From positions 310,001 through 374,000 of the forward strand of contig NZ_JACVOQ010000001.1 in NCBI RefSeq assembly GCF_018882325.1: a DNA stretch of 64,000 nt. The letters run 5' to 3'. The stretch is from Polynucleobacter sp. 78F-HAINBA. GTDB lineage: Bacteria > Pseudomonadota > Gammaproteobacteria > Burkholderiales > Burkholderiaceae. Positions within the stretch are counted from its first letter, which is position 1. Each line of letters opens with the position of its first letter. The position numbers and the translations under genes are program-made. This document shows positions 53,992 through 64,000 of the stretch, in pieces. The notes below the pieces were generated by a model. That model did no database searches, had not been told where the DNA came from, and was given only the letters and a program-made list of their open reading frames with translations.

Positions 53992-55053
53992 CTAGCGCAA
54001 TAAATTACCTACCAAACGCAAACCATCCCAAGGATCTGCTGGCAACTCAGCAGCATGCAACCCTTTGGCCTGACGATCTAAACCTGCTGCCACCTGCATC
54101 GCTCTGCGCAACTTCAAAGGCTGCACCCGTTTTAGGGCCATGGGATATAAGCGCTCCTTATTGCCCCAGATGCGATTAGCACGCATTAAGTTCTGTACAG
54201 ACTCCCCGGCATCACTTGCTGCCTTCAGTTTCGATAGTATCCGAAGCTCTTCAGTCACGCTCCACAGAATCAAAACTAAAGGCTCACCCTCGCCTTTGAG
54301 ACCATCCAACATGCGATTTAAGCGAGGCAAATCGCCAGCCAACATCGCTTCAGTCAATTCAAAGACGTTATAGCGGGCCACCTTCAAAATGGCTGATCGA
54401 ATTTGCTCCTCAGTAAGGACGCCAGCAGGATGCAATAAACCCAGCTTCTGAATTTCTTGATGAGCTGCTATGAGGTTGCCCTCAACCTGCTCCGCAATGA
54501 ATGCCAAAGCGCGTTGCCCATCTGGACCTGACTGCACTTCTTGACCCTGCTTCTTCAGGCGCCCAGCAATCCATTGCGGTAATTGCGTGCGATCTAAGGA
54601 ATCCAACTGAATCGCCATGCCCGCTTCATCCAAGGCGCTAAACCAAGCAGAGGTTTTAGTCTTGCCATCTAATTTAGGTAGGATGATGCAAAAAATAGTG
54701 TCTGGTCCCTCAGATCCCACCGACTGAGACTCGATTTGGGCAGAGAATTGTTTGAGTGCATCCGCACCATCACGACCAGGCTTCCCGGTCGGGATACGTA
54801 ACTCAACCCAGCGCTTATCTCCGAATAAAGACATGGTTTGGCCGGCACTGAGTAAAGCGCTCCAATCAAACCCACGCTCTTGCAATAAGACTTCCCGATC
54901 GGTGTAACCCATTTTTTTTGCAGTGGCACGCAACTGATCCATCGCCTCCATCATGAGGAGAGGCTCATCACCGCTAAATATATAGAGAGGCTTTAATGAA
55001 GCCGCTGAATTCAGTGACTTCAAATGAATCTGCAGGGCATCGCTCTTAACCAT
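53992..55053 (-). CDS. holA: DNA polymerase III delta subunit HolA
   Basis: Opens the beta clamp as part of the clamp loader. The 353-residue protein begins VKSDALQIHLKSLNSAASLK and has PLYIFSGDEPLLMMEAMDQL, the usual HolA start. FSAQIESQSVG and LDSLDRTQLPQWIAGRLKKQ follow, and VEGNLIAAHQEIQKLGLLHP marks the lid domain. The C-terminal helical collar has VLILWSVTEELRILSKLKAA. It follows lptE by 19 bp in the conserved leuS-lptE-holA order. Confidence 0.95.
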   Translation of the reverse strand: MVKSDALQIHLKSLNSAASLKPLYIFSGDEPLLMMEAMDQLRATAKKMGYTDREVLLQERGFDWSALLSAGQTMSLFGDKRWVELRIPTGKPGRDGADALKQFSAQIESQSVGSEGPDTIFCIILPKLDGKTKTSAWFSALDEAGMAIQLDSLDRTQLPQWIAGRLKKQGQEVQSGPDGQRALAFIAEQVEGNLIAAHQEIQKLGLLHPAGVLTEEQIRSAILKVARYNVFELTEAMLAGDLPRLNRMLDGLKGEGEPLVLILWSVTEELRILSKLKAASDAGESVQNLMRANRIWGNKERLYPMALKRVQPLKLRRAMQVAAGLDRQAKGLHAAELPADPWDGLRLVGNLLR

Positions 55054-55072
55054 GCGATTTGCTCGTCATTCT

Positions 55073-55600
55073 TTAAAAGCTTTTAGCCCGTGGCGCTCGG
55101 GCCGACGCAGCAACACGACGCAGAATTTGTACTGCAAGATCTCTGCGCATCAAAGACAAGAATTGCTGCATTTGAACATCCGTTGCTAAAACTGTGGACA
55201 CCGAGAAGTCCATATCACGCGTCATATAAATCTCCGCTTCGGGCACCACATCTGCTCCGGCATTGTCATACGCTCTAAAACCAACCCGCATGTTTAAGCG
55301 ATAGGCAGAGACCTGACCATTCGAGTTGTACGCCAAGATTTCGCGGCCATTGAGATCGCTTGTAATCTCTAAGATAAGATCAGCATCTTTAGGGTTGATT
55401 GCTACCTTCGCATCAGTACCCGTCAAAATGGCTGTTTGTAGATCAGTTCTCAGGGGTGGTGATGGGCTACCAGTAATCGCAATTACCTTAAATGGCAAAT
55501 CCACCATGCCACGCAAACGGTAGCCACAGGCGATCAAACCACTGACCGGAGCCAGTGCCAGAAATCCAAGCATAGTACGTCGAAGGTGATTTACGCGCAT
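55073..55600 (-). CDS. lptE: LPS-assembly lipoprotein LptE
   Basis: Outer-membrane lipoprotein that plugs LptD and delivers LPS to the cell surface. The 175 residues start with a basic signal peptide (MRVNHLRRTMLGFLALAPVS) and lipobox GLIACGYRLRG. The compact domain follows: PFKVIAITGSPSPPLRTDLQ, LEITSDLNGREILAYNSNGQ, and YRLNMRVGFRAYDNAGADVV. It lies 34 bp after leuS and 19 bp before holA, the usual place. Confidence 0.93.
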   Translation of the reverse strand: MRVNHLRRTMLGFLALAPVSGLIACGYRLRGMVDLPFKVIAITGSPSPPLRTDLQTAILTGTDAKVAINPKDADLILEITSDLNGREILAYNSNGQVSAYRLNMRVGFRAYDNAGADVVPEAEIYMTRDMDFSVSTVLATDVQMQQFLSLMRRDLAVQILRRVAASARAPRAKSF

Positions 55601-55634
55601 CTGTTAGTTTCTATTTAAAGTAATTTGCAAGGAT

Positions 55635-58307
<2,673 letters not shown>

Positions 58308-58358
58308 TCAATACAACTCTTTTCTTCTATTCTGATTTAATTCACTGAATTACTTTAC

Positions 58359-59162
58359 TTACTTGCGCAGGCCAAGAACATCTTGCATGTCATACAAGCC
58401 TGAGTTCTGCGCTTGTAAGAAGCGTGCAGCGCGCAATGAACCCTGCGCGTAAGACTGGCGGCTAGAAGATTTATGGCTGATCTCAATACGCTCGCCCTCG
58501 CCTGCAAATAGGACGGTATGATCGCCCACAATATCTCCACCCCGAATAGTGGCAAAACCAATTGAGCCAACTTTGCGCTCGCCCGTGTGACCTTCGCGGG
58601 CATATACAGCCACATCGTCTAATTTCTCACCAAGCGCATCTGCAATCACTTCACCCATTCTGAGTGCAGTGCCAGAAGGCGCATCTACTTTATGACGATG
58701 ATGAGCTTCAATGATTTCAATGTCATAACCTTCGTTCAACATCTTGGCAGCAATCTCTAGCAACTTAAATGTCGCGTTGACACCCACACTCATATTGGGA
58801 GCAAATACGATAGCTAAATTGGCGGAAGCTTTCTTAAGGCTTTCAATTTGCTCTGGACTTAGACCAGTAGTGCCGATAATCATTTTGCTACCCGTCTTTT
58901 GCGCTACGGCTAAGTGAGCCATCGTGCCTTCTGGGCGAGTGAAATCAATTAAAAACTCAGCGTCAGTTAAAGCCTTTGTAATATCAGACGTAATTGCTAC
59001 ACCAGTTTTTTTTCCTAAAAACGCACCAGCATCTTCACCAAGCAAAGGGCATGACTCATGCTCCAAGGCGCCAACCAACTCAGCATCTGAGCAATTGAGT
59101 ACAGCCTCGATCAACATTTTTCCCATACGGCCAGTGGCACCAGCAATTGCGATTCTCATCAT
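58359..59162 (-). CDS. dapB: 4-hydroxy-tetrahydrodipicolinate reductase DapB
   Basis: Reduces hydroxy-tetrahydrodipicolinate in lysine and diaminopimelate synthesis. The 267-residue enzyme has the nucleotide-binding start [40 protein letters not shown], and the catalytic and substrate motif [40 protein letters not shown] is the C-terminal signature. It follows bamE on the same strand; the 150-bp gap between them contains a possible lost 3' end of bamE. Confidence 0.97.
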   Translation of the reverse strand: MMRIAIAGATGRMGKMLIEAVLNCSDAELVGALEHESCPLLGEDAGAFLGKKTGVAITSDITKALTDAEFLIDFTRPEGTMAHLAVAQKTGSKMIIGTTGLSPEQIESLKKASANLAIVFAPNMSVGVNATFKLLEIAAKMLNEGYDIEIIEAHHRHKVDAPSGTALRMGEVIADALGEKLDDVAVYAREGHTGERKVGSIGFATIRGGDIVGDHTVLFAGEGERIEISHKSSSRQSYAQGSLRAARFLQAQNSGLYDMQDVLGLRK

Positions 59163-59228
59163 TTGTATCTTCGTTTCTTATTCAAGGTTGTCGAAAGAAA
59201 TCACTCGACATCAACACAACAGTAATCT

Positions 59229-59312
59229 TTATTTAACTTCACTAGCCTGCGGAACGTTGAGAGCACCAGGACCTAACTGTTGAGGCGCTGGCTGGGCATC
59301 TGGCGATTTTTT
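59229..59312 (-). pseudogene. In-frame coding-like extension beyond the bamE stop
   Basis: Directly after the bamE TAA (59315-59313) the same frame continues for 27 codons, beginning KKSPDAQPAP and ending VPQASEVK, and then meets TAA at 59231-59229. The composition (Pro, Gln, Ala) matches the end of BamE itself. The stop lies at the join of a T5A8 run; changing the first A of that run to T (TAA to TTA) would restore a continuous frame. It may be the former C-terminus of BamE, cut off by a recent nonsense change. Confidence 0.55.
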
Positions 59313-59948
59313 TTAAAAACTAAAGAAGTCCCAAAAAGAACTGCTAGCAGGAGCCGCAGGCACAGTCGCCCCAGCCGGCAAATTGTTAGTTGGGCTAGGA
59401 ACTAGTAACTCGGGTTGCTGCAAAGGCGGTGTTACTGGAGGCTTGTTCGACCCCGTCATCACATCCCAGAATGATCTCTTCGATTTTGCGTAGCCATCGA
59501 TTTCCTCGACCAACTCTACATCTGTTGGTAATGCATCACCTTGGAACTTGACTAACTTATCACCCTCGAAAAATACGGTGACGCGACGCTCTTTACTCAT
59601 TGGCTGGCCAGCGCGCTTAAATTCAAAAACATAGTCCCAGCGATTGGCATGGAAATAACTAGCGAGCAAAGGTGTGCCCAGAATTTGGCGAACTTGCTCG
59701 CGACTCTGACCAACTTGTAGCTTGGCGTACTGTTCGCTCGAAATAAAGTTGCCCTGCACCACATCCGGCACATAAGGTCTAAAGACTTTGTTCATCCAGG
59801 CGCGTTGCGTGTCATCAACAGCGCTGGTACAGCCAGTAGCAAGCAATACCGAACCAAGTGCAGCAATAATTAACCCCGTCCGAGCGAGGTCGAAAACCCT
59901 AAAAATGGAGTTCAATAGACGGGTAAAAAGTTGAAGGCAATTTTGCAT
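59313..59948 (-). CDS. bamE: Outer-membrane protein assembly factor BamE
   Basis: Lipoprotein of the BAM complex, which inserts outer-membrane proteins. The 211 residues begin MQNCLQLFTRLLNSIFRVFD, followed by a signal helix and lipobox LLATGCTSA (Cys40). The SmpA/OmlA domain has PDVVQGNFISSEQYAKLQVG, QSREQVRQILGTPLLASYFH and WDYVFEFKRAGQP. A Pro/Gln-rich tail ends FWDFFSF. The N-terminus is longer than usual, and any longer start would run into fur. It is divergent from fur, as in other betaproteobacteria. The stop may be premature (see the extension at 59229-59312). Confidence 0.92.
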   Translation of the reverse strand: MQNCLQLFTRLLNSIFRVFDLARTGLIIAALGSVLLATGCTSAVDDTQRAWMNKVFRPYVPDVVQGNFISSEQYAKLQVGQSREQVRQILGTPLLASYFHANRWDYVFEFKRAGQPMSKERRVTVFFEGDKLVKFQGDALPTDVELVEEIDGYAKSKRSFWDVMTGSNKPPVTPPLQQPELLVPSPTNNLPAGATVPAAPASSSFWDFFSF

Positions 59949-59991
59949 GGCAGGCCGTATCATTAAGACATTGATTTTAGCTCCCAAACCC

Positions 59992-60450
59992 ATGAATATG
60001 AACCAAAACCCGACTCCAGCAGATTTACGCGATATTGGCCTCAAGGCGACCGGTCCACGCATGAAAATCTTGGATTTTTTTCATCAAAATGGCGGCACTC
60101 ACTTTAGCGCTGAAGATGTCTTTATGGCCTTAGCCAAAGATGACAAAGAAATTGGCTTGGCTACGGTATACCGGGTACTCACCCAGTTTGAACAAGCAGG
60201 GCTCTTGCTCCGTAGTCATTTTGAGTCCAGCAAAGGTGATGGTAGGGCTATTTATGAGCTCAATGAGGGCCAACACCATGACCACTTAGTCTGCCTAGAT
60301 TGCGGCCATGTTGAAGAGTTTGTCGATGAGGCAATTGAGAAGAGGCAGCGCGATATTGCCAAAAACCTCGGTTTTAAGCTCCAAGAGCACTCTTTGGCTA
60401 TGTATGGTCACTGCCAAAAGAAGAATTGCCGAAATAAGCCAAAGCTCTAA
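59992..60450 (+). CDS. fur: Ferric uptake regulator Fur
   Basis: Iron-dependent repressor. From ATG at 59992 (or 59998) the protein has 152 residues: the winged-helix domain with LRDIGLKATGPRMKILDFFH, FSAEDVFMALAKDDKEIGLA and TVYRVLTQFEQAGLLLRSHF, and the dimerisation domain with GQHHDHLVCLDCGHVEEFVD (His and Cys metal ligands) and a C-terminal GHCQKKNCRNKPKL. Only a short space separates it from bamE, so their promoters overlap; no classical Fur box is obvious there. Confidence 0.96.
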   Translation: MNMNQNPTPADLRDIGLKATGPRMKILDFFHQNGGTHFSAEDVFMALAKDDKEIGLATVYRVLTQFEQAGLLLRSHFESSKGDGRAIYELNEGQHHDHLVCLDCGHVEEFVDEAIEKRQRDIAKNLGFKLQEHSLAMYGHCQKKNCRNKPKL

Positions 60451-60474
60451 TTTAAGAAGATAAGAGCAGATATT

Positions 60475-60503
60475 GAAAAAAAACCTCAATTGAGGTCTTT
60501 TTT
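60475..60503. terminator. Bidirectional terminator between fur and gap
   Basis: Perfect dyad ACCTCAATTGAGGT (60483-60496), flanked by an A-run on the left (60475-60482) and a T-run on the right (to 60503). It can therefore end both the fur message on the plus strand and the convergent gap message on the minus strand. Confidence 0.85.
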
Positions 60504-60555
60504 ACATATAAAGCAAGAATTTAAGGGATTTTAGCCTTAAAACCCGATTAATTCA

Positions 60556-61584
60556 TTACTTTACAGCCATTAATGCTTCAGCGGCATTGAGCATTTGGAC
60601 TGAATAGCCCCACTCGTTGTCATACCAAGCCAATACTTTGACCAACTTACCATCCGCTGAGACGCGAGTTTGGGAAGCATCATAAATACTGGGGCGTGGG
60701 TCGTGATTGAAGTCGATGGATACCAAAGGCAGGGTGTTGAAACCCAAAATACCTTTCAATTCGCCCTCACTCGCTGTTTTGAGGATGGAGTTCACCTCGT
60801 CCACGCTGGTAGCGCGGCTGGCAGCAAAGGTTAAGTCCACAACAGAAACGTTAATGACGGGGACGCGCATCGCAAAACCATCAAAGCGCCCTGCCAAAGC
60901 TGGCAATACCAAGCCTACCGCTTTTGCAGCGCCTGTCTTCGTTGGAATCATGCTGGTCACAGCAGAACGCGCACGGCGCATATCCTTGTGATAGACGTCA
61001 GTCAGAACCTGATCATTGGTAAATGCATGAATTGTGGTCATCAAGCCAGACTCGATACCAATCTTTTCTAGCAATGGCTTAACCAATGGCGCTAAACAGT
61101 TAGTCGTGCAGCTCGCGTTAGAAACAACGATATCGCTTGGCTTGAGAACTTGTTGGTTTACACCGTAAACGATTGTGGCATCCACATCTTTTTCACCGGG
61201 AGCAGAAATCAATACCTTCTTCGCACCCTGGGAGATATGCACCATGGCTTTTTCTTTTGAAGTGAATTTGCCAGAACACTCAAGCACCAAGTCCACACCC
61301 AACTCACCCCATGGAGTTTCTAAAGGATTGCGGGTGGAGAACATCTTGATGCGATCGCCATTGACCACCATGCAATCGCCATCCACTTTTACTTCAGCAG
61401 GAAAACGACCATGCGCAGAGTCATATTGCGTCAGGTGCGCATTGATATCAATATCACCCATCGCATTAATTGCAACGATTTTGATATCACGCCTTGGCTT
61501 ACCGTTCACTTGATCTTCATACAAAGCACGTAAGACCATACGACCAATACGACCATAACCATTGATTGCGACACGAATTGTCAT
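60556..61584 (-). CDS. gap: Glyceraldehyde-3-phosphate dehydrogenase
   Basis: Glycolytic and gluconeogenic oxidation of glyceraldehyde-3-phosphate. The 342-residue enzyme has the NAD site [20 protein letters not shown], the catalytic cysteine in [20 protein letters not shown] (about residue 158), [20 protein letters not shown] and [32 protein letters not shown] is near the end. Gene order tkt then gap on one strand joins the pentose phosphate and glycolytic steps; 56 bp separate them. Confidence 0.98.
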   Translation of the reverse strand: MTIRVAINGYGRIGRMVLRALYEDQVNGKPRRDIKIVAINAMGDIDINAHLTQYDSAHGRFPAEVKVDGDCMVVNGDRIKMFSTRNPLETPWGELGVDLVLECSGKFTSKEKAMVHISQGAKKVLISAPGEKDVDATIVYGVNQQVLKPSDIVVSNASCTTNCLAPLVKPLLEKIGIESGLMTTIHAFTNDQVLTDVYHKDMRRARSAVTSMIPTKTGAAKAVGLVLPALAGRFDGFAMRVPVINVSVVDLTFAASRATSVDEVNSILKTASEGELKGILGFNTLPLVSIDFNHDPRPSIYDASQTRVSADGKLVKVLAWYDNEWGYSVQMLNAAEALMAVK

Positions 61585-61640
61585 TCCATTCCCCTTACTA
61601 ATTTTGAATTCTTAAATAAAAGCTTTGCTTCTTGTCTTGT

Positions 61641-63635
61641 CTATTTCTTTGCGATGCATTGCTTCACGGTTTTAGCAATCTGATCGACTGTTAAACCAAA
61701 GTATTCATAGAGCACCGGTGCTGGGGCTGATTCACCAAAGGTATCAACACCATGCACTGCTGCACAACCGTACTTCCACCAGAAATCACTCACACCTGCT
61801 TCAACAGCAATGCGCGGAACGTCAGCCGGCAAAACCTTTGCTTTATAAGCAGCATCTTGTTGATCAAATACGGTCGTTGATGGAATCGACACTACGCGGA
61901 TTCCAAAACCTTCACCCTCTAAACGCTCAGCAGTTTGCAACGCTAAAGCAATCTCAGATCCCGTAGCAATAATCACTGCATCGATCTTCGACTTCTTTGG
62001 ATCACGCAATACATATCCACCGCGCGCAATATCTTTTACTTGTTGGCTATTGCGAGACACAAATGGGCAGTTTTGACGACTGAAGATCAAAGCGCTTGGA
62101 CCATGCTTACGTTCAATCGCAGCACCCCATGCAACCGCACTCTCAGTGGTATCGCATGGACGCCAAACCATTAAATTCGGAATCAATCGCAGGCTCGCTA
62201 CATGCTCAACAGATTGATGCGTAGGACCATCCTCACCCAAACCAATCGAGTCATGGGTAAAGACAAAGATGCTACGTAACTTCATCAATGCCGCCATGCG
62301 CAATGCATTGCGACTGTAATCAGAGAAAGTTAAGAATGTGCCGCCAAATGGAATGTACCCACCATGCAAAGCGATACCGTTCATGATGGCACTCATACCA
62401 AACTCGCGCACACCATAGTTAATATGGTTGCCCCACTGATCAGCACGCACAGCTTTGCATGAAGACCAGTTGGTTAAATTAGAACCCGTTAAGTCGGCAG
62501 AGCCACCCATAAATTCTGGCAAAGCAGGTGCTAATGCTTCGATGGCATTTTGACTTGCCTTACGAGTAGCAATGGTTTCTGCTTTGGTTTCACATGTCTT
62601 TAAATATGCATCCAAAGTCTTGGAGAAGTCTTTAGACAGCTCACCTTGCATACGACGCTGCAACTCAGAAGCCAGTTCTGGATATTTATTTCTATAGGCT
62701 TGGAATTCTTTATTCCACTCATGCTCTGCAGCTTGTCCGCGCTTCTTGAAATCCCAGGCTTCATAAATATCTTTTGGAATTTCAAATGGCGCATACGGCC
62801 AGTTCAAAGCAACCCGGGTTGCGGCAATTTCAGCTGCGCCTAAAGGTGAGCCATGGACCTTGTCGCTACCAGCCATATTTGGCGAGCCCTGGCCAATCGC
62901 TGTCTTGCAACAAATCAAGGTAGGTTTGTCACTTTTCTTGGCTTGAGCAATTGCACTAGACACTGCCTCAGCATCATGACCATCAACATCACGAATCACA
63001 TTCCAACCATATGCCTCAAAACGTTTTGGCGTATCTTCGTTAAACCAAGAAACGACTTTGCCATCAATCGAGATACCGTTGTCATCCCACAGCGCAATTA
63101 ACTTGTTGAGCTTGAGCGTGCCAGCCAATGAACAGACCTCATGACTAATGCCTTCCATCAAACAACCATCACCTAAAAATACATAGGTGTAGTGATCAAC
63201 AATGTCATGACCCGGACGATTAAATTCTTGCGCCAATAATTTTTCAGCCAGCGCCATACCCACTGCATTGGAAATACCTTGGCCTAAAGGACCAGTAGTT
63301 GTCTCTACGCCAGGAGTAATTCCATACTCAGGATGACCCGCAGTTTTACTGTGTAGCTGACGGAAATTCTTCAACTCACTCATTGGTAAGTCGTAACCTG
63401 TGAGATGTAAAAGTGAATACAGCAACATCGAACCGTGGCCATTAGATAAAACAAATCGATCGCGATTCATCCAATGCGGATCTGTTGGGTTATGTTGTAG
63501 ATGCTCATTCCAAAGACCGACTGCAATATCAGCCATACCCATTGGCATTCCAGGATGACCCGAATTGGCTTGTTGAACTGCATCCATGGATAAAGCGCGA
63601 ATGGCGTTGGCCATACGAATTTGAAGGTTTGACAT
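61641..63635 (-). CDS. tkt: Transketolase
   Basis: Thiamine-diphosphate enzyme that moves two-carbon units between sugar phosphates. The 664-residue protein begins [20 protein letters not shown], with [20 protein letters not shown]. The ThDP motif is [20 protein letters not shown], followed by [14 protein letters not shown]. The pyrimidine domain has [20 protein letters not shown] and [20 protein letters not shown]. Full length. It is divergent from rsmE with 43 bp between. Confidence 0.98.
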   Translation of the reverse strand: MSNLQIRMANAIRALSMDAVQQANSGHPGMPMGMADIAVGLWNEHLQHNPTDPHWMNRDRFVLSNGHGSMLLYSLLHLTGYDLPMSELKNFRQLHSKTAGHPEYGITPGVETTTGPLGQGISNAVGMALAEKLLAQEFNRPGHDIVDHYTYVFLGDGCLMEGISHEVCSLAGTLKLNKLIALWDDNGISIDGKVVSWFNEDTPKRFEAYGWNVIRDVDGHDAEAVSSAIAQAKKSDKPTLICCKTAIGQGSPNMAGSDKVHGSPLGAAEIAATRVALNWPYAPFEIPKDIYEAWDFKKRGQAAEHEWNKEFQAYRNKYPELASELQRRMQGELSKDFSKTLDAYLKTCETKAETIATRKASQNAIEALAPALPEFMGGSADLTGSNLTNWSSCKAVRADQWGNHINYGVREFGMSAIMNGIALHGGYIPFGGTFLTFSDYSRNALRMAALMKLRSIFVFTHDSIGLGEDGPTHQSVEHVASLRLIPNLMVWRPCDTTESAVAWGAAIERKHGPSALIFSRQNCPFVSRNSQQVKDIARGGYVLRDPKKSKIDAVIIATGSEIALALQTAERLEGEGFGIRVVSIPSTTVFDQQDAAYKAKVLPADVPRIAVEAGVSDFWWKYGCAAVHGVDTFGESAPAPVLYEYFGLTVDQIAKTVKQCIAKK

Positions 63636-63678
63636 CGTAAATTTGGTCTCTGGAGAATTAATTAGCTATATTTCAGTA

Positions 63679-64000
63679 ATGCCTCAATTTTATCTTCCCG
63701 GGCCATGGGAAAACCAAAAGCCAAATACCCTCACTCCTGAGCTTGCACATCACTTGCGCGTCCGCCGCATCCAAGTCGGCGAATTCTTCCCCATATTTGA
63801 TGGCAAAGGCCAAGTTGCCAAAGCCAAACTACTCTCCCTAGGCAATAAGTCTGGAGAAGCCGAATTAAGCGATATTCGCGTAGACACACACCGAGAGAGT
63901 CCCTACGCCATCACACTGGCTCAAGGCCTGGCTGGAGGAGACAAGATGGATTGGGTGATGGAGAAAGCCATAGAGACCGGCGCCCAGGTCATTGCGCCCT
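63679..64000 (+). CDS. rsmE: 16S rRNA (uracil-1498-N3)-methyltransferase RsmE (partial)
   Basis: The start of a SPOUT-class methyltransferase that methylates U1498 of 16S rRNA. From ATG at 63679 the visible 107 residues contain MPQFYLPGPWENQKPNTLTP and ELAHHLRVRRIQVGEFFPIF with DGKG, the PUA-like RNA-binding domain. They also contain LAQGLAGGDKMDWVMEKAIE and TGAQVIAP, the beginning of the SAM-binding domain. The gene leaves the window at its right edge. Confidence 0.95.
   Translation, partial: MPQFYLPGPWENQKPNTLTPELAHHLRVRRIQVGEFFPIFDGKGQVAKAKLLSLGNKSGEAELSDIRVDTHRESPYAITLAQGLAGGDKMDWVMEKAIETGAQVIAP

Overview
The window is a stretch of bacterial chromosome, almost entirely coding, with moderate GC content. 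Gene content and order point to a betaproteobacterium of the Burkholderiaceae, most probably Polynucleobacter. The supporting clusters are exbB-exbD-lpxK-trm112-kdsB-adk, glyA-nrdR, divergent bamE/fur, yqgE-ruvX-pyrR-pyrB and leuS-lptE-holA-proA. This assignment is inference from gene order and protein style; no rRNA or other marker is present. I see no tRNA, rRNA, CRISPR array, prophage or insertion sequence.

Layout. 1-7.5 kb: plsY, xerD, yajQ, murB and xseA, interrupted by vapBC, a RelE/ParE-type toxin pair and a stand-alone nucleotidyltransferase-fold gene. 7.8-11.7 kb: an envelope cluster running from an ExbBD energiser through lipid A and Kdo genes to adk. 11.8-14.2 kb: an accessory island with two divergent units, one encoding a winged-helix-like protein, the other an HTH protein, an AbiEii-like nucleotidyltransferase and a small ORF. 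14.2-22.4 kb: nrdR, glyA, then tolQRAB-pal-cpoB-queC, with a RES/Xre toxin-antitoxin pair on the opposite strand between tolB and pal. 22.4-28.4 kb: riboflavin genes (ribE, ribD, ribBA, ribH), nusB and four minor pilin genes. 28.6-34 kb: gabD, trmB, a DUF2721 protein, uppP and a TolC-family gene. 34-43.2 kb: LPS/O-antigen genes, namely waaC, the dTDP-rhamnose operon, an O-antigen ligase and three glycosyltransferase-like genes. 43.2-50.6 kb: pyrimidine, nucleotide and haem genes plus a photolyase. 50.6-64 kb: an rRNA methyltransferase, hemJ, proA, holA, lptE, leuS, dapB, bamE/fur, gap, tkt and the start of rsmE.

How the parts fit. Most genes serve envelope building (phospholipid, peptidoglycan, lipid A, O-antigen, the Tol-Pal bridge, BamE, LptE) or central biosynthesis. 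Five compact accessory modules sit between these housekeeping genes, and each carries dyad or direct-repeat operators over its own promoter, as expected for autoregulated toxin-antitoxin-like units. The most unusual is at 11.8-14.2 kb, where two identical 24-bp operators bracket a core promoter exactly and the divergent gene has a different operator.

Other points of note: a bamE stop codon followed in frame by 27 coding-like codons; a RibBA whose GTP cyclohydrolase II half lacks its zinc and catalytic motifs; and two minor pilins whose reading frames start at the first residue of the mature helix, without a prepilin leader.
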